A program made the position numbers and the translations under genes. The notes beneath the pieces were generated by a model, which saw nothing but the letters and a program-made list of their open reading frames with translations, ran no database searches and was not told the DNA's origin. This document shows, piece after piece, positions 11,335 through 24,094 of a stretch of DNA of 64,000 nt (its first letter is position 1; every line of letters begins with the position of its first letter). The DNA is taken from positions 53,792-117,791 of the forward strand of contig JAFLJL010014879.1 in the NCBI GenBank assembly GCA_018398815.1. Direction: 5' to 3'. Source of the stretch: Conus ventricosus (taxonomy: Eukaryota > Mollusca > Gastropoda > Neogastropoda > Conidae).

Positions 11335-14300
11335 GGGAGTATAGGGGAGTGTGTTGCTGGTGTCTAGGAGTAAAGGGGAGGGTGTGCTGTGGTGTCCTAG
11401 GTAGTGAAAGGGAGGTGTGCTGGTGGGGGTTCTGGGAGTAATTTGGTGGAGTGCGATGGTGGTGTCCAGGGAGTAAAGGGGGAGGGTGTGGTGGTGTCCA
11501 GGGAGTAAAGGGGAGGGCGTGGGCACTGGTGTGTCAAGGGAGTAAGGGGAGGGTGTGGTGGTGGTCAAGGAAATAATGGGAGGAGGGTGTGGTGGTGCAG
11601 GAGTAAAAGGGGTGGGGGTGGTGGTGGTGTCCAGGTGTAAGGGGAGGGTGTGGTGGTGTCCAGGGGTATAAGGGCGAGGGATGTGCTGAGTGGTGTCCAG
11701 GGAGTAAAGGGGAGGGTGTTGATGGTGTGTTGTCCAGGGTGTAACGGGGTGGGTTTTGTGGTGGTGTTCCAGGGAGTAAAGGGGTAGGGGTGTGTGTGTG
11801 GTGTGTCCAGGGAGTTAAGGGGAGGGTTGTGGTGGTTGTCCAGGGAGTAAAAGGGAGGGTGTTGGTGTTTGTGTACAGGGAGTAATGGGGGAGTTGTGGT
11901 GGGTGTCCAGGGAGTGAAAGGGGAGGGTGTGCTGGTTAGAGTGTCCAGGAAGTAAAGAGGATTGGGTGTGGTGGTGTCCAAGGAGTATAAAGGGAGAGGG
12001 TGTATGGTGGTGTCGTGGGGTAAAGGGTGGAGGGTGCTCTGGTTGTGTCAGGGAGTAAAAATGGAGGGGTGGTGGTTTGTCCAGGGAGTAAAAGGGGAGG
12101 GTTGTGGTGGTGTCCTGGATGTAATAGGGGAGGGTGTGCTGAGTGATCAGGGAGGAAAGGGGAGGGTTGTGCTGGTGGTGTTCAGGGAGTAAATGGGAGG
12201 GTGTGCTGTTGGTTCCAGGGAGTAGAAGGGGAGGCTGTGCACTGGTGATGTACCAGAGTAAAAGGGAGGGGGTGTGGTGGTGTACGGGAGTGAAAGGGGA
12301 GGTGTGCTGGTGGTTGTCCAGGTAGTAAAAGGGGAGGGGTGTGGTGATGTGTCCAGGGATGTGAAAAGGCGAGGATGTGCTGGTGGTGTCCAGGGAGTAT
12401 AGTAAAAGGGGAAGGCGTTGTGGTGGTGTCCAGGGGTGTGAAAGGGGTGGGTGTGACTGGTGGTGTCCAGGGAGTGAAAGGGTGAGGGTGTTGATTGGTG
12501 GTGTCAGGGAGTAAAAGGGCGAAGGGTTTGCGGGTGGGGTCCAGGGAGTTGAAGGGGAGTGTGCATTGGTTGATATCCAGGGAGTAAAAAGGGAGGTGTG
12601 GTGATGTCCTGGGAGTTAAAGGGGAGGGTGTGCTGGTGATTCACGGAGTTAAAGGGGGAGGGTGTTGCTGGTGCGTGTCCAGGAGGCAAAAGGGGAGGGT
12701 GTGCTGGTGGTTGTCAGGAGTAATGAGGAGGGTGCAATGGTTGTGTCCAGGGGTAAAAAAAGGAGGGTGTGGTGATGTTCCAGGGAGTAAAAGGGGAGGG
12801 GTTTGTGCTGGTGTTCATGGGAGTAAGGGGAGGGTTTCTGGAGGTGTCCTGGGAGTAAAAAGGAGGGTGCACTGGTTGGTGTCCAGAAAGGTAATGGGGA
12901 GGGTGTGTTGGTGGTGATCAGGGAGTTTAGGGGAGTAGTGCACGGTGGTTGTCCAGGGAGTAAATAAGGAGGGTGTGCTGGTGGTGTCCAAAGATGTAAA
13001 AGGGGAGGGTGTGCTTGGTGGTGTCCAGGGACTAAAAGGGGAGGGTTTGCATGGTGGTGTCCGGAGTAAAAGGCGAGGGTGCATAGGTGGTGTCCAGGAG
13101 TAAAAAAGGAGCGGTGTGTGATGGTGGTGTCCAGGGATGTACAAGGGGAGGGGTGTGCTGGTGCGTTGTCCAAAGAGTTAAAAAGGGGAGGGTGCTCTTG
13201 GTGGTGTCAGGAGTTAAAAAAAGAGGTTGTGCTGGTGGGGTCAAATGAGTAAAGGGGAGGGTGTGCTGGTGGTGTCCAAGGGAGTAAAAGGGTGGGTGAA
13301 CTGGTGATGTCCAGCGAGCAAAAATGTAATGGGGGGTGTGCTGGTGGTGTCCAGGGAGTAATAAAAGGGGAGGGGCCACTGGTGGTGTGCTGGGAATTAA
13401 AGGGGAGGGGTGTGCTGGTGGTGTTCAGGGAAGTTAAAGGGGAGATTGGTGTGCTGGCGGGTGTACAGGGAGTAAATGAGGTGGGTGTGCTGGTGGTGTC
13501 AGGGAGTAAAGGGAGGGTGTGCTGGTGGTGTTCTGGGGTAGTAACAGGGGAGGGTATGTGGTGGTGTCCAGGGAGTAATGGGGAGGGTGTGCTGGTGGTG
13601 TCCAGGGAGTAATGGGGAGGGTGTGATTGGTGGTGTCCTAGGGAGGAACGGGAGGGTGTGCTGGTGGTGTCAGGGAGTAAGGGGAGGTTGTTCGCTGGTG
13701 GTGTTCAGGGAGTAAAGGAGAGGGTGTGCTGGTGGTTGCCATGGGAGTAAAGGGGAGGGTGTGCTGGTGGTGTCCTGGGAGTAAAGGGGAGGGTGTGCTG
13801 GTGGGTGTCCAGGGAGTAAAGGGGATGGTGCGCTGTGTGTCCAGGGAAGTAAAGGGGAGGGTGTGCTGGTGGTTGGTTCTTGGAGTATAAGGGGAGAGGG
13901 TGTGCTGGTGTTGTTAAGGGAGTAAAAGGGGTGGGTGTGTGCTAGTGGTGTCTAGGAAGTAAAGGGGAGGGTTTTGTGGTGGTGGTGTCCGGGAGTAAAA
14001 GGGGAGGGTGTGCTGGTGGTGTCCAGGAGTAAAGGGGAGGGGGTGGTGTGGTGTCCAGGGAGTAAGGGGAGGGTGCACTGGTGGTGTCGAGGGAGTAAAA
14101 GGGGTGAGGTGTTGCTGGTTGTGTCTGGGAGTAAAAAATGGAGGGCTCTGTGCTGGTGGTGTCAGGAAAGTAAAGGGGAGGTTGTGGTGGTGGTGTCCAG
14201 GGAGTTAAAAGGGGAGGGTGTGATGGTGGTGTCTAGGTGGAGTAAGGGGAGGTGCACTGGTGGTGTCCTGGGAAGTAAAAGGTAGGGATGCACTGGTGGT

Positions 14301-17300
14301 GTCCTGTTTAGTTAAAAGGGTGAGGGTGTGTGCTTGTGGTGTCGTGGGAGTAAATGGGGATGGTGCAATGTTGTGTCCTGGGAGTTTATGGGGAGGGTCT
14401 GTGCTGTGTTCAGGGAGTTAAAGGGAGGGTGTTGTGGTGGTTGTTTCTGGGAAGGTAAAACGGCCAGGGTGTTGCTGGTGGTGTCCAGGGTATAGGAGTA
14501 AAAGGCGTGGGGTGTGCTTGGTATCCAGGGAGTTAAAAGTTAAGGTACACTGGTGGTGTCCAGGGCGTAAATGGAGAGGGTATGCTGGTTCCAGGGAGTA
14601 AAAGGGGAGGGGGTGGTGGTGGATGTCCAGGGAGTAAAAGGGGAGGTGTGCTGGTGGTGTTCAGGAGTAAAGGGGCGAGGGTGCACTGGTGGTGTCCAGG
14701 GAGTAAAGGGTTGAGGGTGTGCTGGTGGTGTCCTGGGAGTATAAGGTTGGTGGGTGTGCTGGTGGTGTACTGGCAGTAAAAGGGGAGGGTGCACTGGTGG
14801 TGCCCAGGGGAGTTAAAAGGGGAGGGTGTGCTGGTGGGTGTCCAGGGAGTAAAAGGGGAGGGGTATGTGCTGGTGGTGTCTGTGTGGTGGTTGTCCAGGA
14901 GTAATAAAAGGGAGGGTGTCTGGTGGTGTCCAGGGTGTAAAAAGGGGAGGGTGCACTGGTGGTGTCCAGGGAGTAAAAGTGGTGGGTGCCACTAGGTGGT
15001 GTCTGGGAGTAAAAAATGGAAGGCTGTTGCTCGTCGGTGTCAGGAGTAAAGGGGAGGGGTTGTGCTGCGTGGTGTCCAAGAGTAAAAGGGGAGGGTTGCA
15101 CTGGTGGTGTCCAGGGAGTAAAAAAAAGAGGATGTGCTGGTGGTGGGTCCAAAGAGTAATGGGGAGGGTTGTGCTGGTGGTGTCAGGTAGTAAGAAGGGG
15201 AGGGTGCACTGGTGTTGTCCAGCGAGCAAAAAAGGAGGGTTGGCTGGTGGTGTCCATGGGAGCTAAAAGGGGAAGGGGCAACTGATGGTGTGCAGGGAAA
15301 TAAAGGGGTGGGTGTGCTGGTGGTGTTCAGGGAGTAAGGGGGTTGGTTGTGCTGGTGGTGTCAGGAGTAAAAGAGAGGGTTGGCTGGTGGTGTTCCTGGG
15401 AGTAAAGGGGTGGGTGTGCTGGTGGTGTTCTGGGAGTAACTGGGGAGGGTATGATGGTGGTGTCCAGGAGTAAAGGGCGAGAGGGTGTGCTGGTTGGTGT
15501 CCAGGGAGTAAAGGGGGAGGGTGTGCTGGTGGTCTGTCCAGGGAGTAAAACGGTTGGAGGGTGTGCTGAAGGTGGTGGCCAGGGAGTAATGGGAGGGTGT
15601 GCTGGTGGTGTTAAGGGAGTAAAAGGGTGGGGGTGCTGTGGTGCCCAGGAGTAAAGGGGAGGCGAGAGGGTGTTGCTGGTGGGTGTCCAGGGTGTAAGGG
15701 GAGGGGTGATGGTGGTGTCCAGGGAGAGTATAGGGGAGGTGCGCTGGTGGTTGTCCAGGGAGATAAGTGGGGGTGTGCTGGTGGTGTTCAGGGAGTAAAA
15801 GGGAGAGGGTGTGCTGGTGTGCTGTCAAGGGAGGTAAAAGGGAAGGGTGTGCTGAGTGGTTGTCTAGGAAGTAAAGGGCGAGGGTTGTGGTGGTGGTTTG
15901 TCAGGGAGTAAAAGGGGAGGGTGTGTGTGTGGTGTCCAGGGAGTAAAGGGTGTGAGGTGTGTGCTGGTGGTGTCCAGGGTGTAAAAGGGGAGGGTGCACT
16001 GTGGTGTCGAGGGAGTAAGTAAATGGGGAGGTGTTGCTGGTTGTGTCCAGGGAGTAAAAAGGAGGTGTTGCTGGTGGTGTCAGGAAGGTAAAGGAGGATG
16101 GTTGTGGTGGTGGTTGTCAGGGAGTAAAAGGGTGGTGGGATGTGCTGGTGGTGTCTAGGGAGTAAAGGGGAGGGTGCACTGGTTGGTGTCCAGGGAAGTA
16201 AAAGGGAGGGTTGAACTGTGGTGTCCTGTTTAGTAAAAGGGGAGGGTTTGCTTGTGGTGTCGTGGGAGAGTAAAAGGGATGGTGCACTGGTGTGTACAGG
16301 GGTAAAAGGGGGCGGGGTTTGATGATGGTGTTCAGGAGTAAATGGGAGAGGGTGTTGTGGTTGTTCAGGGTGTAAAAAACGGCCAGGGGTGCTGGTGGTG
16401 TCCAGGGAGTTAAAAGGGGAGGGTGAGCTGGTAATCCAGGGAGTATAAATGTTAAGGGTGCACTGGTGTGTCCAGGGAGTAAAGGAAGAGGGTATGCTGG
16501 TGTCCAGGGGAGATAATAAGGGGGAGGGTGTGGTGGGTGGTGTCCAGGGAGTAAAGGGGAGGGTGTTGCTGGGTGGTGTTCAGGGAAGGTAAAGGGGGAG
16601 GGATTGCCACTGGGGTGTACAGAGGAGTAAAGGGTTTGTAGGGTGTGCTGGTGGTGTCCCTGGGAGTAAAGAGTGAAGGGTGTGCTGGTGGTTTATGGCA
16701 GTAAATGGGGGGGAGGAGTTGCACTGTTGGTGCCCAGGGAGTAACAAGGGGAGGGTGTGTGGTGGTGTCTGGGAGTAAATGGGCGGAGGTTGTGCTGGTG
16801 GTGTCTGATGCTGGTGGTGTCCAGGGAGTTAAAAGGGAGGGTGTGCTGGTGGTGTCCAGGGAGTAAAAGGGTGGAGGGTGCAATGATGGTGTGTCTGGGA
16901 GTAAAAATTGGAGGGGTGTGCTGGTGGTGTCCAGGGTGTAAAAGGGGCGAGTGTTCACTGGTGGGTGTACAGGATGTAAAAGGGGCGAGGGTGTGATGGT
17001 GGTGTACAGGGTAGTAATGTGGAGGGTGTGGTGGTTGTGTTCAGGGAGTAAAAGGGAAGGATGCACTGGTGGTGGCCAGGGAGTAAAAGGGTGAGGGTTG
17101 CTTGTGGATGGTGGTTGTCCAGGGTGAAAGGGAGAGGGTGTGCTGGTGGTGTCCTGGAAGTAAAGGGAGGGTGTGCTGGTGGTGTCCAGGGAGTAAAAGC
17201 GGAGGGTGTGCTGTGGTGTCCAGGGTGTAAAACGGGGAGGGTTTTGTGCTGGTTCTGTCAGGGAGTAAAAGGGGAAGTTGTGTGGTGGCGTCAGGAGTAA

Positions 17301-20300
17301 AAGGGAGGGTGCACTGGTGTGTCCAGGGAGGTAAAAGGGGAGGGTGCATTGGTGGTGTCCAGGGAGTAAACACTAGGGGAGGGGTGCAGTGGTTGTGTGC
17401 AGGGAAGGGTTGTAAAAGGGAGGGTGCACTGGTTGGTGTCCAGGGAGTAAGAGGAGGGTGCACTGGGTGGTTTTCAGTGAGTAAAAAGGGGGGGTGTGGC
17501 TGGTGTTGTACTGGGTGTAAAGGGGGAGGGTGACACTGCTCGTGTCAGGAGTAAAGGGGAGGTGCACTGGTGGTGTTCAGGAGAGTAAAATGGAGGGTGT
17601 GCTGGTGGTTGTTCAGGGAGTAAAGGGCGTGGGTGCCACTGGTAGTGTTCCAGTGAGTAAAGGGCGGGATGTGCTGGTGTCCAGGGAAAGAAAAAGTTAA
17701 GGGTTTGCTCTGGTGTTGTCCAGGGATGTAATAGGAGAGGGTTGCTTGTCGTCCAGGGAGATAAAGGGGAGGGCTTTGTGGGTGGTGGTGTCCAGGTGAG
17801 TAAAAGGGGAGGGTGTGCTGGTGGTGTTCTGGGAAGTAAAGGGGAGGGTGCACTGGTGGTGTCCAGGGAGTAAAGGGTGAGGGTGTGCTGAGTGGTGTCC
17901 AGGGAGTAAAAAGGTGAGGGTATGTGCTGTGTGGTTTAATGGCAGTTAAAAGGGGAGGGTGCACTGGTTGGTGCCCGGGAGTAAAAGGGGAGGGTGTTGC
18001 TGGTGGTGTCAGGGAGTAAAAGGGGAGGGGTGCTGGTGGTGTCTGTGCTGGTGGTGTCCAGGGAGTAAAAAAGGGTGGGTTTGCTGAGTGTGTGTCCAGG
18101 GTGTAAAAGGGGAGGTGCATGAAGTGGTCCAGGGAGTAAAATTGGAGGGTGTGCTGGTGGTGTCCAGGGAGTAAAGGGGAGGGTGCACTGGTGGTGTCCA
18201 GGGGAATAGGGGAGGCTGTTGCTTGGTGGTTGTCCAGGAGTAAAGAGGGAGGGTGGTGGGGGGTTGTGTTCTGGGAGTAAAAGGCGGGAGGATGCAATGG
18301 TGGTTGCCCAGGGAGGGTAAAATGGGAGGGTGCTCTGGTGGTGTCAGGGAGTAAAAGGGGAGGGCTGTGCTGGGTGGTGTCCATGGGAGTAAAAGGGGAG
18401 GGTGTGGTGGGTGGAGGTCCAGGGAGAAAGGGGAGGGTGTGATGGTGGTGTCTACAGGGAGTAAACGGGGAGGTGTGTGCTGGTCGTGTCCAGGAAGTTA
18501 AAGGGCGTGGGTGTGCTGGTGGGTGTCAGGGGAGTAAAAGGGAGGGTGTGCTGTGGTGTCCAGGGAGTAATGGGGATGGGTGTGCTGGTTCTGTTCATGG
18601 AGTAAAAAGGGGAAGTTGTGCTGTGGAGTCCAGGGAGTAAAAAGGGCGAGGGTGCACTGGTGTGTCAGGGAGTAAATGGGGAGGGTGCAATGGTGGAGTC
18701 ACAGGGAGTAAATGGGGACGTGCAGTGGTGGTGTGCTGCAGGAGTAAATAGGAGGAGGGTGCACTGGTGGTGTCCTGAGTAAAGAGGAGGTGTGCTCTGG
18801 TGGTTTTCAGGGTAGTAAAAGGGAGGGTGTGGATGGTGGTGTACAGGGAGTATAAGGGGAGGGTGCATGCTAGTGTCCAGGAGTAAAGGGGAGGGAGAGG
18901 TGTGTCACTGGTGGTGTTCAGGGAGTAAAAAAAGGAGGGTGTGCTGGTGGTGTTCAGGAAGTAAAAAGGGTTGAGCGGTGCACTGGTGTGTCCAGTGAGT
19001 TTAAAGCGGAGGTTTTGTGCTGGTGGTTGTCCAGGGAGTAAGGGGGAGGGTGCACTTGCTGGTTGATCGTTTACGGTGTAAAAGGGGAGGGTGTGCTGGT
19101 GGTGATCGGAATGAAGGGGAGGGTGGGCTGGTGTCCAGGGAAGTAAACGGGGAGGGTGCACTGGTGTGTTCAAAGAGTAAAGGGGGTGAGGGTTGCACTT
19201 GTGGTGTCCAGAGAGTTAAAAGGGGAGGGTGTTTTTTCTTTTTTTTTGTACTGTGGTGTACAGGGTGTAAAGGAGGAGGGTGTGCTGTTGGTGTCCTGGG
19301 AGTAAAAGGGGAAGTGTTGCCTGTTGGTGTCCAGTGCGTAAAAAAGGGGAGGGTGGGCTGTGGTGTCCAGGTGTAATGAGGTGGTGTGCTGGTGGTGGCC
19401 AGAAGTAAGGGGAGGGTGCACTGGTGGTGTACAGGGAAGTAAAAGGGGAGGGTGTGCTGTTGGTGTCCAGGGTGTAAAGGGGAGGGTGTGCTTGTTGTGT
19501 CAGGAGTATAGGGGAGGGGAAGTGTGGTGGTGTCCAGGGAAGGTAAAGGTGGTGGGTTGTGCTGGTGGGTCCAGGGAGTTAAAGGGAGGGGAGTGCTGGT
19601 GGTGTACAGGAGTAAAGCGGGAGGGGTGTGCTGGTGGTGTCCAGGAGAGTAAAAAGGGACACCTCAGCACACCCTACCTTTTACTCCCTGTACACCACAG
19701 TGCAACCTCACCTTTTACATCCTGGTAATCCTGCACGTGCATTTACTCCCCTTTTATTCCTGTACACCACAGTGCACCTCACCTTTTAAACCTGTAACAC
19801 CACCACACCTCCCCGTTTAATCCTGTACCACCAGCACACCATCCCATTTTTACTCCTGGAGACCTCAAGCACACCCTCCCTTTTATCATCCTGGACACCA
19901 TTAGCTCACCCTCCCCTTTACTCCCTGGACACCAGCAATCACTCACCATTACTCCCTGGACACCAGCACACCTCCCCTTATTAACCTGGACCCAACCAGT
20001 GCACCCTCCCTGTACTACCTGACACCACAGTGCACCTCCCCTGTTACTTCCTGGACACAGCACACCCTCCCTTTTACTCCTGAACACAACCAGTGCACCC
20101 TCCCTTTTACTCCATGGTCCACCACCAGTGCACCCTACCCGTTTACTCCCTGGACACCACCGCACCCTCCTTTACCCCTGGGACAAACCAGTGCACCCTC
20201 CTTTTACTCCCTGGTCAACACCACACCTCCCCCATTACCACCCTGGACACCACCTGTGCACATCCCCTGCACTTGTGGTGTTCAGGGAGTAAATGGGGAG

Positions 20301-21305
20301 GATACACTTGTGGTGTTCATGGGGTAGTTAAAAAGGGAGGGTGTGTGGTTGTGTCCAGGTGTGGTAGTAAAGGGGAGTGTGTGCTGGTTTGTGTCCAGGT
20401 AAGTAAAGGGGTGGGTGTGCGGTGGTGTCCAGGAAGGTAAAAGGGGAGAGTGTGCTGGTGGTGTCCAGGAAGTAAAGGGGAGGGTGCAACTGGTGGTGTC
20501 CAGGGAGTAAAAAGGGGAGGGTTGCACTGGTGTGTACAGGGAGGGAGTAAAAGGCGGAGGGTTGTGTGTGCTGGTGGTGTCCAGGGAGTAAAGGGGAGTG
20601 GGAACTGGTGGTGTCATGGTGTAAAAGGGGGGGGTGTGCTTGGTGGTTCCATGGGAGTAAAAGGGTAGGTGGTGTGCGGTGGTGTTCAGGGAGTAAAGCG
20701 GCGGGTGTGTGGTGTGTCCAGGGAGTAAAGGGAGGGTGTGCTGGTGTGTCCAGGAAGTAAAGGGGAGGGTATGCACTGGTGGTGAACAGGGAAGTAACGG
20801 GGAGGGTGTGCTCTGTGATGTTCAGGGAGTTAGAGGGGAGGGTGTGCAGTGATGGTCAGGGAGTAAAGAGGAGGAGCTGTGCTGGTGATGTTCATGGAGT
20901 AAAAGTGGAGGGTGATGTGCTGGTGTTGATCAAGGGGAGTAAAGGGCGGTGTGTTGCTGGTGAGGTTCAGAGGTGGGAAAGGGTGGGTGTGATGGTGATG
21001 TTCAGGAGTAAAGGGGAGTGGTGTGGATGGTGATGTTCAGGGAGTTAAAAGGGGAGGGTTGTGCTGGTGTTGTTCAGGGAGTAAAAGGTGAGGGGTGGGT
21101 TGTGATGGTGATGTTCAGGGAAGTAAAGTAAAAAGGGTGAGGGTGTGCTTTGTGGTGCTCCAGGGAGTAAAGGGGAGGGTGTGCTTGTGGTTGGTCGAGG
21201 GGAGTAAAGGGGAGGGTGTGTTGTGGTGTCCAGGGAGTTAAAGGGAGGGTATGTGCTGGTGGTTGTCCTGGAGTAAAATGGGGAGGGTGTGCTGGTGGGT
21301 TTGTT
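11335..21305. repeat. ~10 kb minisatellite of ~35-bp units
   Basis: The consensus unit contains GTGCTGGTGGTGTCCAGG followed by GAGTAAAAGGGGAGGGT. By length there are roughly 280 units. Units vary by frequent one-base insertions and deletions and by alternation of GTGCTGG with GCACTGG. The G-rich strand is the + strand throughout, except for one inverted block. There is no spacer and unit pattern typical of CRISPR and no coding potential; the numerous open frames are artefacts of the purine/TG bias. The array ends at about 21,305 in a short unique stretch before the ACGC/CA microsatellite. Confidence 0.9.
19657..20268 (-). repeat. Inverted block within the 35-bp minisatellite
   Basis: For about 610 bases the array reads as its own reverse complement (CACC...CTTTTACTCCCTG-type units), with abrupt switches at about 19,657 and 20,268. 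About 17-18 units are inverted. It is either a genuine inversion inside the array or an assembly/strand-chimera artefact. Confidence 0.8.
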
Positions 21306-21374
21306 TAAAGTGTGAAAGGAGCGGCCCAGAGGGGGAGCTCAAATGATGCACATGCCTGTCCTGCAATCTCCAAT

Positions 21375-21712
21375 CAATGATTCTTTGCGGCGCGCGCACG
21401 CACGCACGCACGCACGAACGCTCGACAGAAACGCACGCACGCACGCACGCACGAAGCTCGCACGCACGCACACCACGCACCGCACTCATACACACAACAC
21501 ACACACACACAACAATAAGAACAACTCCTCCCCTAACAAACACCACCCAGATACACACACATACACACGCACGCACGCACGCACACCACACACACACATA
21601 CACACACACACACACACACACAAACTCACACACACACAACCACACACACCACCACACACACAACACACACTCACACACACACATACATACACAACACACA
21701 CCCACACACACA

Positions 21713-21743
<31 letters not shown>

Positions 21744-21835
21744 CAAACACCACTCACTCAACACACCCACACCACACACACTCTGACTCACTCTCTCTCT
21801 CACTCACACAATCACACATCACCACATCCAACCGC
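21375..21835. repeat. ACGC/AC microsatellite cluster
   Basis: Runs of GCAC/ACGC tetramers at about 21,390-21,470 and 21,565-21,585, then long AC dinucleotide runs to about 21,830 broken by T and C. Long His/Thr and Val/Cys frames on the two strands are artefacts. Confidence 0.9.
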
Positions 21836-22059
21836 TTGCACACTCTTGTCCGTGGACTCTCTAATTTAACACGCTGGCGTCACCCCCACTGATAAACATT
21901 TCTATCGAGCACACGTGTACAGTATTGCGCTGGGCCCTGAGAGATTCAAAGTGTTATCTCAGTTTTGACATGGTTTTGTTAAACACAAACAATGAAACCA
22001 CAGAACACACAGACAAGTAATACGGACGAAGACAGACAGGACAGACGACCAGACATGAC

Positions 22060-22400
22060 AGACAGACAGACAGACAGACAGGACAGACACACACACACAC
22101 ACACACACACACCCACACACACTACACACAACTCAAACACACAAACACACACACACAACACACTCACACAAACACCACACACACACTACACACACCACAC
22201 ACACACACACACAGCATGCGGCGCGCGGCGGCGCGCGCGATTCATACTTAAATAAATAGATGGATAGATAGATTGATAGATAGATAGAAGATAGATAGAT
22301 AGATCGATTGATAGATAGTTAGATAGTTTGATAGTTTGATAGACAGATCGATCGATCAATCGTTAGATAAGCAGATAGATAGTTGGATCGATGACAGGAC
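22060..22400. repeat. GACA, CA and GATA microsatellites
   Basis: GACAGACA repeats at about 22,062-22,090, CA runs at 22,088-22,212, a GCGC-rich stretch at 22,215-22,240, and GATA/GATC tetramers at 22,256-22,400. Confidence 0.9.
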
Positions 22401-23800
22401 AGGACAGACTGTTATAGGTATAGATATTCTTCTTAAAGCTAAAGGCAGTAGATTTTTCAGAAAAGACTGCGCAGGTTCTGTTTCGCTGCATCATCGCTAT
22501 TTATGCACTGGCCATTCTGGAGATCACCCTGGTGGTAGCTGTTCACCCCAGACTATACTGCTTCCACTGGCACACTGGTGTTGATAGCTTCGTCACCATG
22601 ATGGGTCGGTCTGTGAAAACAGACGACACTTAGTTGTATTGAATAGCCCGGAAATTCGACAATGTGTTCGAGGGAAATTGCTCTGACTTGCGGCCAGTAG
22701 ACAATACAAGTAAAAAAGTTACGGCACTGTTGGGAGTACAACAGGATTTCATGGCTGCACGGAGGACTGTAAACTGTCATTTGAATCGGGTTCATTTATG
22801 TCATGTTTTTTTTGTAATCTTGGTACTTGTATGGCGTTGTGAGGAGGAAAAACACATACCTGTAGCAAATCAAGTGACCGTCAATGATCTCACTCTCTGT
22901 TGTCTGGATTCCTGGGTGGAGTGTTGCACAGGAAGACGGGTGCCTGGTTCTGACCGATCTGACAAGTGTCCAGAGAGAACACTGTTGCTGACCCCCAACA
23001 ATCATGAAAGGTACCAATAACAGTTTTGTGCCAGGTCTTATCCAGGGCCAGATTATCTATAGAAATCAGCATAGGTTTTGGATACAGCGTCGTACAGCAA
23101 ACCATGTACAAGGTCCTATGTCATATCCATAGAGAAAGTGTATATTAATCAAAATGATAACGACGGTCATTACACCAGCTGTAGCTCTTGACTTTCCCTT
23201 AGTCCACTCAGCATTGAATCGTAAAGTGGACACACCTCAGATAGCTGCATCTCAGCATGGTGGTGCCACCAGCATCATGGGGATAAAGTCTTCTCGTGTA
23301 ATACATCGTTTTGGCTCATTTTAATCTGCCATGAACCGAGGTGCTCGATGGAATGGCACATGACTGCAGTGTAGAGGTAGCCGAGCAAGGGCCCTCTAAT
23401 CAACTCCAGCAGATCAGAGCAGGCCAGACCTTGGAAGAAAACCTAGAGGTGGATGCTGGAAGGCGAAGCATGATCTAGATTGATCTTATTGGTTCCATGT
23501 ATCAAAGAAACACACAACAGGCCCACTATTTTCAATATTTGATCGGCGATCATTTGAAACGTTTGTATTGTTTCGTACCATGATCTCTTTAACGCCGGTC
23601 TTGAACTTCCATTATTCATTACCCAGAGGAATCAAAACTAGAAGGTAGCTTGTTTTGGGAGTGTAGCTGTTAGATGCAATTGTAGAGAGAGAGAATAGAG
23701 GTAAACAGTAGTTAGCTAGCTAGCTAGCTAGTTAAGATGGTTTGGTGTCATGATATAGGGTAGATAGTCAGAACTGAGAGATAGAGTGAGAGGACAGAAA
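22400..23800. other. Apparently unique sequence, no gene recognised
   Basis: Balanced-composition sequence with no extended repeat. The longest frame (22,664-23,020 plus, 118 codons) has no motif I recognise and no paralogue in the window. A short GCTA run (about 23,712-23,733) is the only simple repeat. Confidence 0.45.
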
Positions 23801-23811
23801 TGCTAGATAAG

Positions 23812-23972
23812 ATACATACATACAAAACTTACATACAAAATACACATTACATACATACTTTTTACATACTTGCATTCTATCTTTATACATGCTTGCTTGC
23901 ATTACATACATACATACTTCATACATAAACACATACATACTTTTTTATATACATACATTGATTCATACAATA
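23812..23972. repeat. ACAT microsatellite
   Basis: Interrupted runs of the tetramer ACAT with TTTTT interruptions, immediately before the 42-bp minisatellite. Confidence 0.85.
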
Positions 23973-24094
23973 TACAGCTGCATAGGGATCCTGTATAAGG
24001 GGGCACGTGCGTTGTAAACAAAAGTTTCATCGTTGTGTCAACACGATGTGGATCACCGAAGGACATGGACGTGTATCCGATTCGATTTTTCGTC

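Noticed and set aside
11335..21305. CRISPR-like array
   Set aside because: Units are contiguous ~35-bp tandem repeats without unique spacers, in eukaryotic-type DNA; it is a minisatellite.
21238..22255. Long Val/Cys and His/Thr frames
   Set aside because: Pure products of CA/ACGC microsatellites.
22664..23020. 118-codon plus frame as a host exon
   Set aside because: No recognisable domain, no convincing splice context and no second copy; left uncalled.
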